The notes under the pieces were generated by a model. It did no database searches. It was not told the origin of the DNA and saw only the letters and a program-made list of their open reading frames with translations. A DNA stretch of 6,350 bases from Planctomycetota bacterium (GTDB lineage: Bacteria > Planctomycetota > Planctomycetia > Pirellulales > Pirellulaceae), in the NCBI GenBank assembly GCA_019347795.1, contig JAHWKS010000357.1:1-6350 (forward strand), given 5' to 3'. The position numbers and the translations under genes are program-made. Positions 1-5,204 of this stretch are shown here, in pieces. The stretch's first letter is position 1; every line of letters starts with the position of its first letter.

Positions 1-665
1 CGCTTCTCCTTCGTCCGTTGGTGCAGCCGTCGCTCCATCGGCTTTGCCGCCGCCAAACCGCGACGGTAGGCGTCCCAGGCTTGCAGATACGCCTCCCACA
101 GCTCTTGCAGCCGCCGCACCCCGGCCAGCCCCTTCGGCTTCTCCTGCTTCCGCTTGGGTTCTGGGCCATCTTCGAGCTTGCCCCCGGGGCCATCTTCGAG
201 CTTGCCCCCTGCTTCGAGCTGCCGCTCGTCCTCGCGGCGCTCGGCGTCGTATCCCTCCTGTATTAGCTGCTTCGCCTTCTTGGCCGTGACTTTCCGGCCA
301 GCCTTCGCCAGCTCGATGCAGCGTTCACGAGCGCGGCGGATCGGCCGGCCCAGGCCAGCCAAGTCGTACATGGCCGTCGGATGGAATTGGCAAATAATTT
401 GGCAATCAAGCTCACCAAAGACCTCGAAAGCCCGCATCCGTTGTCGGGCGGCTTCACGGGTCAGCTTGCACTCTTCCTTGACCCACTTGCCCCACAAGCC
501 GTCCCCGTGGTTGGCCAGTTTCTCGTGGGCTGCGGTGAATTCCCGCCCCTGGTCGATTACCCCTTGGGCGGTCAGCTTCCATAGGTTGTCTGATATTTCG
601 CGAATTCGTTTCGCATGGTCGGGCAACCCAAATCGGTCAAAGGTTATGCTGCGATTGCGTGCCAT
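1..665 (-). CDS. DUF3102-like mobile-element protein, C-terminus cut off by window edge
   Basis: This reading frame stays open for 221 codons from an ATG at 665 to the left edge, so the C-terminus is missing. The start is set by AAGGAG at 673-678, seven bases upstream. Residues about 30-85 contain AAHEKLANHGDGLWGKW followed by a Lys/Arg-rich helix with TREAARQRMRAFEVFGE. This resembles DUF3102 proteins of phages and plasmids, which share a H-G-x-W-x-x-W motif followed by an Arg-rich predicted helix; their function is not established. Residues 110-150 are a basic and acidic predicted helix. Residues 153-168 are two perfect copies of GGKLEDGP encoded by a 24-base tandem repeat, forming a hinge before a charged helical region (about 169-221). 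A DNA-associated role in replication or regulation is inference. It is divergent from the gene at 915. The frame and start are well supported; the family call is moderate. Confidence 0.8.
   Translation of the reverse strand, partial: MARNRSITFDRFGLPDHAKRIREISDNLWKLTAQGVIDQGREFTAAHEKLANHGDGLWGKWVKEECKLTREAARQRMRAFEVFGELDCQIICQFHPTAMYDLAGLGRPIRRARERCIELAKAGRKVTAKKAKQLIQEGYDAERREDERQLEAGGKLEDGPGGKLEDGPEPKRKQEKPKGLAGVRRLQELWEAYLQAWDAYRRGLAAAKPMERRLHQRTKEK
164..211. repeat. 24-base tandem repeat inside a coding region
   Basis: The run GGCCATCTTCGAGCTTGCCC occurs at 164-183 and again at 188-207, a period of 24 bases. On the minus strand it encodes GGKLEDGP twice, so length changes would stay in frame. 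A shorter degenerate relative, CTTCGAGCTGCC at 212-223 (encoding QLEAG), adjoins it. It probably arose by slippage in a linker; nothing suggests a regulatory role. Confidence 0.85.
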
Positions 666-914
666 CGTTCGTCTCCTTGTGCGCGGGAAGAGAATTGCGC
701 AACGCGGCGTCGCGCATCGGAGGCCGAAAAGAGAGCCTCCCTATTCTTCAGCGTGAAACGAGATGAGATGTTACAGCGCGCGACGCGGTTTGTTGCGGGA
801 GCGCACTTCGGGGGCGGATTGTTACAGCCCGAAGCCCACGCGGTAGCGTCGCGACGGCTGGCGGACTAGAATCACCGGAATGGTTTCTCGACGCTAGACC
901 AAAAGGGGTGGCCA
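666..914. other. Divergent intergenic region with dyads and a repeated 9-mer
   Basis: This 249-base gap separates the divergent starts at 665 (minus) and 915 (plus), so both promoters should lie in it. It contains a 6-bp inverted repeat GGAGGC/GCCTCC (719-724, 735-740), a 7-bp one CTTCGGG/CCCGAAG (806-812, 828-834), a 9-bp one GCGTCGCGC/GCGCGACGC (707-715, 778-786), and TGTTACAGC twice in direct orientation (769-777, 820-828). A TAGAAT at 867-872 is a possible -10 box for the plus-strand gene, but no good -35 sits at the right distance. I see no gene and no RNA I recognise. Operator use of the repeats is inference. Confidence 0.5.
673..678 (-). promoter_or_regulatory. Ribosome binding site fixing the start of the DUF3102-like gene
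   Basis: On the minus strand AAGGAG lies seven bases before the ATG at 665. It shows that the minus strand, not the overlapping plus-strand open frames, is the coding one here. The following ACGAACGATG is almost repeated before the gene starting at 3267. Confidence 0.75.
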
Positions 915-2108
915 ATGATTAGATTCGCCTGCCCTCACTGCGGTAAAGCCCTCAACGTGAAAGACGAATTGGCGGGGCGTCGCGGGAAGTGCTCCAAGTG
1001 CGGCGAGCGAATCCAAGTGCCGTCGGCTTCGGAATCTCCTGCCCCCGCGCAGTCGCCGGCACCACCCGCGCCCCATCCCGCGCCTCCTCGATCCCAAGTC
1101 ATACCCGCGCCGCAGCCGTCGCATCCGCCAGCCCCTGTCCATCCTGAGCCTGTTTCGCCTCCCTATGGCTCGTCGCCCGTCGCAATTCAAGTGAATGTGG
1201 ATCAGTCGAAGGCGGCACACAGTCTTGGTATCGCTTCGCTGGTGTTGGGAGTTCTGGCGTTCTTCGTCTGCTGGATGCCGTTCATCGGGCTTGGGTTCGG
1301 CGGCCTCGGCCTTTTGCTGGGAGTGGGCGGGCTGGTCCTTGCGATCACGCGCAAAGGGTCGGGAATTGGATTCTCCATCGCCGGGACCGCCGTTAGCTCC
1401 GTGGCCACGGTGGTTGGGATTGTTTTCATGACGGGGCTGTTCGGGATGTTTTCGGCCATCGACGAGGCGGCAAACCGGCCGCCAACGGTCGCCACCCCGG
1501 TCGGTGTTGCTTCAGCAGACGACAACGGCGGCGAAGAACTAGCCGCGGCGTCGCCCCCGGCGGGCGCCTCCGGAGAGCCTGGCGAGGCGCCCAGCGATGC
1601 CAGCAGTGCAGTGCCGCCCCCTGCCGAAGCCAAAGAACCCGCATGGCCTATCGCCGATCAGGCGCAACAACTCGGCAACGTCCAGGTCGCAATCACGAGC
1701 GTCACCATTGGCAACGTGCCCGTTCGACAGGTGTTTCTCGACAGCGACACCGAGTCAGAAAAGGAATTGCTTTTGATCCGGCTGACCGTCACGAACATAA
1801 GCGAGCGAAAGAAGATCGACTACCGCGGATGGATGAGCAGTTATGCATCGCTTTTGGACGTTGATGCAGAGCTTACGGATGATGTGGACAACCGATACCG
1901 AATGGTGAATTTCGGATCGACAGCTACCATCAAAGATACTGAGACCAATACGTCCCTCTATCCTGGCAAGTCGATCAACGACGCAGTCGTCTTTGAACTG
2001 CCAATCGAAGGCGTCGAGTACCTGCGCCTCAAGTTGGCGGCGAAGGGCTGCGGCGAAGAGGGCGAATTCCGCTTTCAGATTCCGCCGGCTATGATCCAAC
2101 AGCGATAA
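915..2108 (+). CDS. Zinc-ribbon, membrane-spanning protein with DUF4190-like and DUF4352-like regions
   Basis: A predicted membrane protein of 397 residues. Residues 1-35 form a zinc ribbon with C6-x2-C9 and C26-x2-C29 in the typical planctomycete form (CPHCGKALNVKDELAGRRGKC). Residues 37-90 are a Pro/Ala-rich linker. Residues about 102-177 give roughly three hydrophobic segments (near 102-121, 123-144 and 152-177), like DUF4190. After an Ala/Pro/acidic linker (185-245), residues 250-391 are beta-rich (GNVQVAITSVTIGNV, ELLLIRLTVTNIS, SLYPGKSINDAVVFELP) and resemble DUF4352, an immunoglobulin-like extracytoplasmic fold. The likely topology is a cytoplasmic zinc ribbon with an exported C-terminal domain, but this was not tested. 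The start follows AAAAGGGG at 901-908. Similar architectures are common as planctomycete housekeeping proteins of unknown role, so its presence in a mobile element is notable. The 3' half is less GC-rich than the flanks. Function unknown. Confidence 0.85.
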   Translation: MIRFACPHCGKALNVKDELAGRRGKCSKCGERIQVPSASESPAPAQSPAPPAPHPAPPRSQVIPAPQPSHPPAPVHPEPVSPPYGSSPVAIQVNVDQSKAAHSLGIASLVLGVLAFFVCWMPFIGLGFGGLGLLLGVGGLVLAITRKGSGIGFSIAGTAVSSVATVVGIVFMTGLFGMFSAIDEAANRPPTVATPVGVASADDNGGEELAAASPPAGASGEPGEAPSDASSAVPPPAEAKEPAWPIADQAQQLGNVQVAITSVTIGNVPVRQVFLDSDTESEKELLLIRLTVTNISERKKIDYRGWMSSYASLLDVDAELTDDVDNRYRMVNFGSTATIKDTETNTSLYPGKSINDAVVFELPIEGVEYLRLKLAAKGCGEEGEFRFQIPPAMIQQR

Positions 2109-2170
2109 GCGGCGAATTGTGGGCGCGAACCGCTTAGATAACGGAGTGTCTCTTGATTGAATCACTTCGC

Positions 2171-2177
2171 AAGGAGG
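2171..2177 (+). promoter_or_regulatory. Ribosome binding site of the 204-residue gene
   Basis: A full AAGGAGG lies ten bases before the ATG at 2188. The spacing is slightly long, but the sequence is the strongest Shine-Dalgarno match on the plus strand here and supports the start. The 79-base gap after the preceding gene shows no obvious terminator hairpin, so co-transcription is possible. Confidence 0.6.
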
Positions 2178-2187
2178 GCAGTTTTCC

Positions 2188-2802
2188 ATGAGCATTGGCA
2201 AGCGAGTTTCGGACACGATCGAAAAGATGAAGCAGGGTGACGCCGAAAGCGCCCTCTTTCAGATCTGCGCAGCCATCGACACTACTGCGAAAGCCGAGTT
2301 TGCGCAGCCGAAGGCTCGCAAGAAGGATTACAAGGATTTCATCCATCGGAGCCTCGGGCTGATCACCGAGATTGGATTCGGCCCGCGGATTTTGAATATC
2401 AATCTCGGATACGCCCACCCGGAAATAAAAGCCAATGCGGACGGGTGTGTCTCAATTCAGGATGTCATCTACCACGCAATTCGGTGCGGGTTTTATCACG
2501 ACAGCAGCTTGCCTTCGAATCTGCATTTTGAGGATGAGGCGGCAATTCGTGTTAGCAAGGAAGGCGATTTGTTCCTGCCGTCAACGCTTGTATGGGGGCT
2601 AATGTGGGCCGTAGTCGTCGCCCCCGTTAACTCTGGCGAAAGGGCGGCCCACGAAGTGTTTCTGACCCATTTGGGCGCGCCGCTTCCGTTGAGCAAGTTG
2701 TGGGGGCGACGTGCCGAACTTCTATGGCTGTTCGAAGCGACCCGGGAAGCGGCCCGCCTGCATGGAGAGGCGCAACGGATGCTGGCTGCTACTACGCCAT
2801 AA
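2188..2802 (+). CDS. Hypothetical protein with HEPN-like R-x4-H motif
   Basis: A complete 204-residue protein, no signal peptide. Residues 21-52 (ALFQICAAIDTTAKAEF, then a Lys/Arg-rich stretch and DYKDFI) look helical. Residues 88-113 contain the pattern DVIYHAIRCGFYH, then LPSNLHF; R99-x4-H104 matches the R-x4-6-H motif of HEPN-superfamily ribonucleases, found in many toxins and defence effectors. Residues 130-151 include a hydrophobic segment GLMWAVVVAPVNSGER. From memory, an unnamed hypothetical family in Proteobacteria has the same order of elements (an A-x-D-x-TAK helix, an IY-x-x-x-RC-x-x-x-H motif, then G-L-x-x-A-V-x-x-P-x-N); I could not check this. An RNase or RNA-related role is therefore a hypothesis. 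The gene lies 79 bases after the membrane-protein gene on the same strand, and its 3' end overlaps the convergent gene ending at 2792 by 11 bases. Base composition is less GC-rich than the recombinase. Confidence 0.8.
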   Translation: MSIGKRVSDTIEKMKQGDAESALFQICAAIDTTAKAEFAQPKARKKDYKDFIHRSLGLITEIGFGPRILNINLGYAHPEIKANADGCVSIQDVIYHAIRCGFYHDSSLPSNLHFEDEAAIRVSKEGDLFLPSTLVWGLMWAVVVAPVNSGERAAHEVFLTHLGAPLPLSKLWGRRAELLWLFEATREAARLHGEAQRMLAATTP

Positions 2803-2992
2803 CCTCCACCGGCTCCGGGGCCTCCTCGCGGTCCAACACCTCCCTCACCTCGGCCAAATACGCCGCGGCAACGATCGCGTGCTCTACCGCCTCCGCCTCG
2901 CCCGCCGCATGGAGCAGGCGGACGGCGGTCATTGCCATCGCGTGGGCGTGGTCGAGGGCTTGGCGGGCGTGGGTGATTTCGGGCGTGGTCAT
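2792..2992 (-). CDS. Small hypothetical helical protein, last gene of the DUF1580 cluster
   Basis: A 66-residue protein starting MTTPEITHARQALDHAHAMA. I chose the ATG at 2992 over the in-frame ATG at 3013 because GAGGAGG lies at 3000-3006, seven bases upstream, and because this start overlaps the preceding stop as ATGA (2989-2992), a usual sign of translational coupling. The sequence is Ala-, His- and Glu-rich and should be almost wholly helical (about residues 5-55), with an acidic C-terminus ending EEAPEPVEVMA. There is no cysteine, signal peptide or motif I recognise. Its stop overlaps the convergent plus-strand gene by 11 bases. A small accessory protein of the integrated element is the most one can say. 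Confidence 0.7.
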   Translation of the reverse strand: MTTPEITHARQALDHAHAMAMTAVRLLHAAGEAEAVEHAIVAAAYLAEVREVLDREEAPEPVEVMA

Positions 2993-3267
2993 GGTTGGGC
3001 CTCCTCGTCGCATTCTCCCTCGAATTCCGCGCGGACGAGTTCCAGCGCGAGGTCCCGCAAAAAATCACCCACTTGCGGATAACGGGACGCCCATCTGCCA
3101 TCCATCCGGACAAGCGTCCGCATCCGCAAGAGGTCCTCAAGGTGCATGTCGCCGAGTATTTGCAACAACTCGTTGCCCTCTCTTTCAGGGTCTTCCGCGT
3201 CGGCTGGGCCGCTCCAGCATTCGACGAGCCTGTCGAGCCGTCGTTTCAGGGTTGCGTCAGATGTCAT
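2989..3267 (-). CDS. Small acidic hypothetical protein
   Basis: A 92-residue protein, MTSDATLKRRLDRLVECW at its start and rich in Asp, Glu, Arg and Leu. The ATG at 3267 follows GGAG at 3276-3279 with eight bases between. The leader GGAGAACGAACGATG nearly matches GGAGACGAACGATG of the DUF3102-like gene at 665, which suggests the two belong to one element. The middle part (NELLQILGDMHLEDLLRMR) looks helical. GRWASRYPQVGDFLRDLALEL is amphipathic, and the C-terminus is strongly acidic. I do not recognise the family. It lies 33 bases after the DUF1580 gene and overlaps the next gene by four bases, so the three are probably one transcript. Confidence 0.7.
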   Translation of the reverse strand: MTSDATLKRRLDRLVECWSGPADAEDPEREGNELLQILGDMHLEDLLRMRTLVRMDGRWASRYPQVGDFLRDLALELVRAEFEGECDEEAQP

Positions 3268-3300
3268 CGTTCGTTCTCCGTTGGTGGAAGGGGGTAAGGG

Positions 3301-3597
3301 TTAGATACCGTCTCGCTCCAGCTCCGCCGCCGCCCGCTCGATATCCCGCTGGCGCCGCCGGGGCGTGCGGATTTCGACCGGCTCGCCGGCCGCCCGGGCG
3401 GTCGTGGCCTCGATGAATCGCTCTATCGCTTCCTTGGATGTTCGTCGCTGCCCGCCGATGAGCGCGCTTTCCAGCTTCACGCCCCGCACGCCGTAGAGCG
3501 CCCATCGCCAAACAGTTGTCACGTTCGGCGACGTAGGGAAGTGCCCGACGGCCTCTTTGATTGACAGCAGCTCTTCGCTTTGCGTGTCGATGCTCAT
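3301..3597 (-). CDS. DUF1580 small helix-turn-helix protein, candidate excisionase
   Basis: A 98-residue protein. Residues about 8-64 fit the DUF1580 pattern, largely confined to planctomycetes: LSIKEAVGHFPTSPNVTTVWRW, then GVRGVKLESALIGGQRRTSKEAIERF. The layout is that of a MerR/Xis-type winged helix: a recognition helix containing VTTVWRWALYGVRG, a wing with IGGQRRTS, and a closing helix. Residues 65-98 are a basic then acidic tail. The start at 3597 follows GGAGG at 3603-3607. Sitting beside the recombinase gene, it is the natural candidate for a recombination directionality factor or regulator of the element. DUF1580 genes commonly occur near integrases, but their function has to my knowledge not been proven, so the excisionase role is inference. 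It probably heads the cluster running to 2792. Confidence 0.82.
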   Translation of the reverse strand: MSIDTQSEELLSIKEAVGHFPTSPNVTTVWRWALYGVRGVKLESALIGGQRRTSKEAIERFIEATTARAAGEPVEIRTPRRRQRDIERAAAELERDGI

Positions 3598-3611
3598 GGC
3601 GTCCTCCGGTT

Positions 3612-3729
3612 TGCAAGTGGATGGGGGTAATTGCCAGCGTCTGCAAACCTAGTTTCGGGTCGAGCGCGCAAGACGAAAAAAGCCCCCGCACGGGATGCAC
3701 GGGGGCTGGTATCTGCAAGTGAACTGCAA
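3612..3729. repeat. Four TGCAA repeats around the recombinase terminator
   Basis: TGCAA occurs at 3612-3616, 3642-3646, 3714-3718 and 3725-3729, all in the same orientation. Two copies extend to TGCAAGTG (3612-3619 and 3714-3721) and three to CTGCAA. All fall within the 138-base gap between the recombinase stop and the DUF1580 start. Short direct repeats beside an excisionase-like gene could be binding sites for that protein or recombinase arm sites; that is inference, since a 5-mer alone is weak. Confidence 0.4.
3675..3707 (-). terminator. Rho-independent terminator after the recombinase gene
   Basis: On the minus strand an 8-bp perfect stem AGCCCCCG/CGGGGGCT (arms 3700-3707 and 3681-3688, 11-base loop) is followed directly by TTTTTT, from the A-run at 3676-3681, whose innermost base is also the last stem base. 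It lies about 29 bases beyond the recombinase stop at 3736 and separates that gene from the DUF1580 cluster, which must therefore have its own promoter between about 3598 and 3675. I found no convincing -35/-10 pair there. Confidence 0.85.
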
Positions 3730-3735
3730 GCCGGT

Positions 3736-4917
3736 CTAGCCGACTTCGCGGGCCACGCGGGCGGCTAGATCGTGGTCGCGGGCAGCGTAGACCTGGGTCA
3801 CGTCGGCCTTGCTGTGCCCCAGCGCCACCTGGGCGGCCTCAAGCCCGAACTGCTTGCGGACCAGCGTGCCCGCCGTGTGCCGCAGCCGGTTGGGCGACCA
3901 ATGCACCGAGTTGTTCCAGGCCCGCAGTTCCTCCTGCTGCTTTGGGGCCAGCCGCTTCTGGCGCTCTTCGTGGGTTTCGTCCGGCAGCAGCGCCAGCGGC
4001 GGGGGCGGCGGGAACGCGCGCTCGCAGGCGTACCAGATCGCCGAGCGGTAGCCGTCCACGCTGTAGCGCTTGGACCGTGCCGAGCGGTAGGGGCGGAAGC
4101 AGTAACGTTCGGGTTCCGTCTTGAGGAGGTGCGGGGCCAAGATCGCCTGCGCCTTCGGGCCGATGAAGATCACCCGCTCCCGTCCCTGGTGTTCGGTCTT
4201 GTGGCTTTCCGGCCGGTAGGCCCACACGTCGCCGCTCCGGTCCACGTCGCAGGGGCGGAGTATGCAAACCTCGCCCGGCCGCATGCCGGTGAGCCGTTGC
4301 AGGCGAACCATGTCGGCCGGGGTGGGGTGCATGTGCTTGAGCGTGGCGTCAACCGTCGCATCCGCCACGGGTTGGATCGGGGCCGTGTCGTGGGCCTCGG
4401 TCTTGCCCTCCTTCAGCCCGTCCACCGCGGCCAGCGCCTGGTGGATGCTGGGCGGCAGCATCTCCTCGGCGGCGGCCCAGCGGAACATGCGGCGGATGCG
4501 GGAGACGTTCTTGTTGATGTACCCCCGCGAATTGCCCGCGTCCACCATCGCCTGCCGAACCGTCTTCAAAGCCTTGGGGCCGAACTGGATGGCGGGCGTG
4601 GGGCCGTAGAGCCGCTTGAGGTGCTTGAGGGCGGCTTTGATGCAGGCGCATTCGTCCGTCTGGCGCCCGTTCTTGATGTAGAACCGTTTGGCGAACCGCC
4701 AGTAAGCGGCGCACAACTCCATCACCGTCAGGTCGGTGGCCGGAACGACGGGCTGCCGGTGGTTCGCTTCCCACTCGGCAATGATGCGGCGGTATTCGGC
4801 GCGGCTCTCCTTGGTGCCGTACTTGCCGAGGTAGATGGACCGCCCGCTGATTTTGACAAACGCTTGCCCGGTGGCATGGCGGCGGTAAGAGGGGGCGCGG
4901 TTAACAAGACGCGGCAT
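3736..4917 (-). CDS. Site-specific tyrosine recombinase (integrase)
   Basis: A 393-residue phage-type integrase that would cut and rejoin DNA between the element and the host tRNA-Leu site. The start at 4917 is chosen because AAGGAG lies at 4925-4930, seven bases upstream; a frame-compatible ATG at 4944 lacks this. Residues 1-50 form an N-terminal arm-type region (GQAFVKISGRSIYLGKYG). Residues about 60-150 are a helical core-binding domain, and about 190-393 the catalytic domain. Predicted catalytic residues are R213 (TGMRPGEV), K240 (HKTEHQGRER), R346 (NRLRHTAGT), H368 (LGHSKADVTQ) and nucleophile Y377 (VYAARD). The usual first His of the H-x-x-R box is Asn (N343), a change I recall from other planctomycete integrases. 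An extra Pro-rich and charged segment (about 302-334, beginning FPPPPPLALLPDE) precedes that box. It reads in the same direction as the tRNA, 135 bases downstream. Confidence 0.95.
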   Translation of the reverse strand: MPRLVNRAPSYRRHATGQAFVKISGRSIYLGKYGTKESRAEYRRIIAEWEANHRQPVVPATDLTVMELCAAYWRFAKRFYIKNGRQTDECACIKAALKHLKRLYGPTPAIQFGPKALKTVRQAMVDAGNSRGYINKNVSRIRRMFRWAAAEEMLPPSIHQALAAVDGLKEGKTEAHDTAPIQPVADATVDATLKHMHPTPADMVRLQRLTGMRPGEVCILRPCDVDRSGDVWAYRPESHKTEHQGRERVIFIGPKAQAILAPHLLKTEPERYCFRPYRSARSKRYSVDGYRSAIWYACERAFPPPPPLALLPDETHEERQKRLAPKQQEELRAWNNSVHWSPNRLRHTAGTLVRKQFGLEAAQVALGHSKADVTQVYAARDHDLAARVAREVG

Positions 4918-4924
4918 GGGTGAA

Positions 4925-4930
4925 CTCCTT
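4925..4930 (-). promoter_or_regulatory. Ribosome binding site fixing the integrase start
   Basis: AAGGAG on the minus strand, seven bases before the ATG at 4917, decides between that start and the in-frame ATG at 4944. The nine bases CACAAGGAG are shared exactly with the leader of the DUF3102-like gene. Confidence 0.8.
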
Positions 4931-4936
4931 GTGGCG

Positions 4937-4969
4937 AGGGCCAAGGGGGTAGGCTACCCCTTTGGCTCT
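4937..4969. repeat. 14-bp imperfect dyad in the integrase leader
   Basis: AGGGCCAAGGGGGT (4937-4950) faces ACCCCTTTGGCTCT (4956-4969) across a 5-base spacer. Twelve of fourteen positions pair canonically; the other two are G-T on the plus strand and A-C on the integrase transcript. It lies between the tRNA and the integrase ribosome binding site, ending six bases before that site. No T-run follows on either strand, so it is not a classical terminator. It could be a repressor or recombinase site, or a leader hairpin limiting integrase expression. Confidence 0.6.
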
Positions 4970-5051
4970 ACTTTCGGGTTCACCGCTGAAGCCGCAGCCG
5001 AACGCCCGGCCGCTGTTGTAACTCCCTAATCGGGCAACGGGTTACGGGAAG

Positions 5052-5136
<85 letters not shown>

Positions 5137-5166
5137 GCGAATCGACTTTAATCTTTTCGCTAGTTA

Positions 5167-5194
5167 AGTTTAGGTGAATCGAGGCGGGCGTCAA
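5167..5194 (-). promoter_or_regulatory. Sigma70-type promoter for tRNA-Leu
   Basis: On the minus strand TTGACG (5189-5194, five of six matches to -35) and TAAACT (5167-5172, four of six to -10) are separated by 16 bases. Transcription would begin near 5160, about 24 bases before the mature tRNA. The box starts only ten bases beyond the stop codon of the WD40 gene, so the tRNA has its own promoter. Read-through into the integrase gene is possible, as I see no terminator after the tRNA. Confidence 0.6.
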
Positions 5195-5204
5195 GCGGTC
5201 GCGA

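Noticed and set aside
683..692. GCGGGAAGAG as a second copy of the tRNA 3' end (attachment site)
   Set aside because: It matches the tRNA end (GCGGGAAAGAG) only with a gap and the match does not extend further; it also lies in a gene leader. Likely chance.
719..740. GGAGGC/GCCTCC hairpin as a terminator
   Set aside because: The stem is only 6 bp with a 10-base loop and no T-run follows on either strand; its position between divergent starts does not suit a terminator.
154..756. Plus-strand open frame of 200 codons
   Set aside because: It is antisense to the DUF3102-like gene, has low-complexity Ser/Arg/Pro composition, and lacks a ribosome binding site; the minus frame has AAGGAG and a recognisable region.
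982..992. GCGGGAAGTGC as an attachment-site repeat
   Set aside because: The short match to the tRNA flank lies inside the zinc-ribbon codons of the 397-residue gene and does not extend.
1202..1633. Minus-strand open frame of 143 codons inside the membrane-protein gene
   Set aside because: Shadow of the plus-strand gene; its composition mirrors the hydrophobic and Ala/Pro-rich coding there.
2109..2187. A terminator or separate promoter between the two plus-strand genes
   Set aside because: No hairpin with a T-run and no convincing -35/-10 pair; left as a plain intergenic gap.
3772..4923. Plus-strand open frame of 383 codons over the integrase gene
   Set aside because: Long only because GC-rich DNA has few stops. 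The opposite strand encodes a full tyrosine recombinase with all expected motifs.
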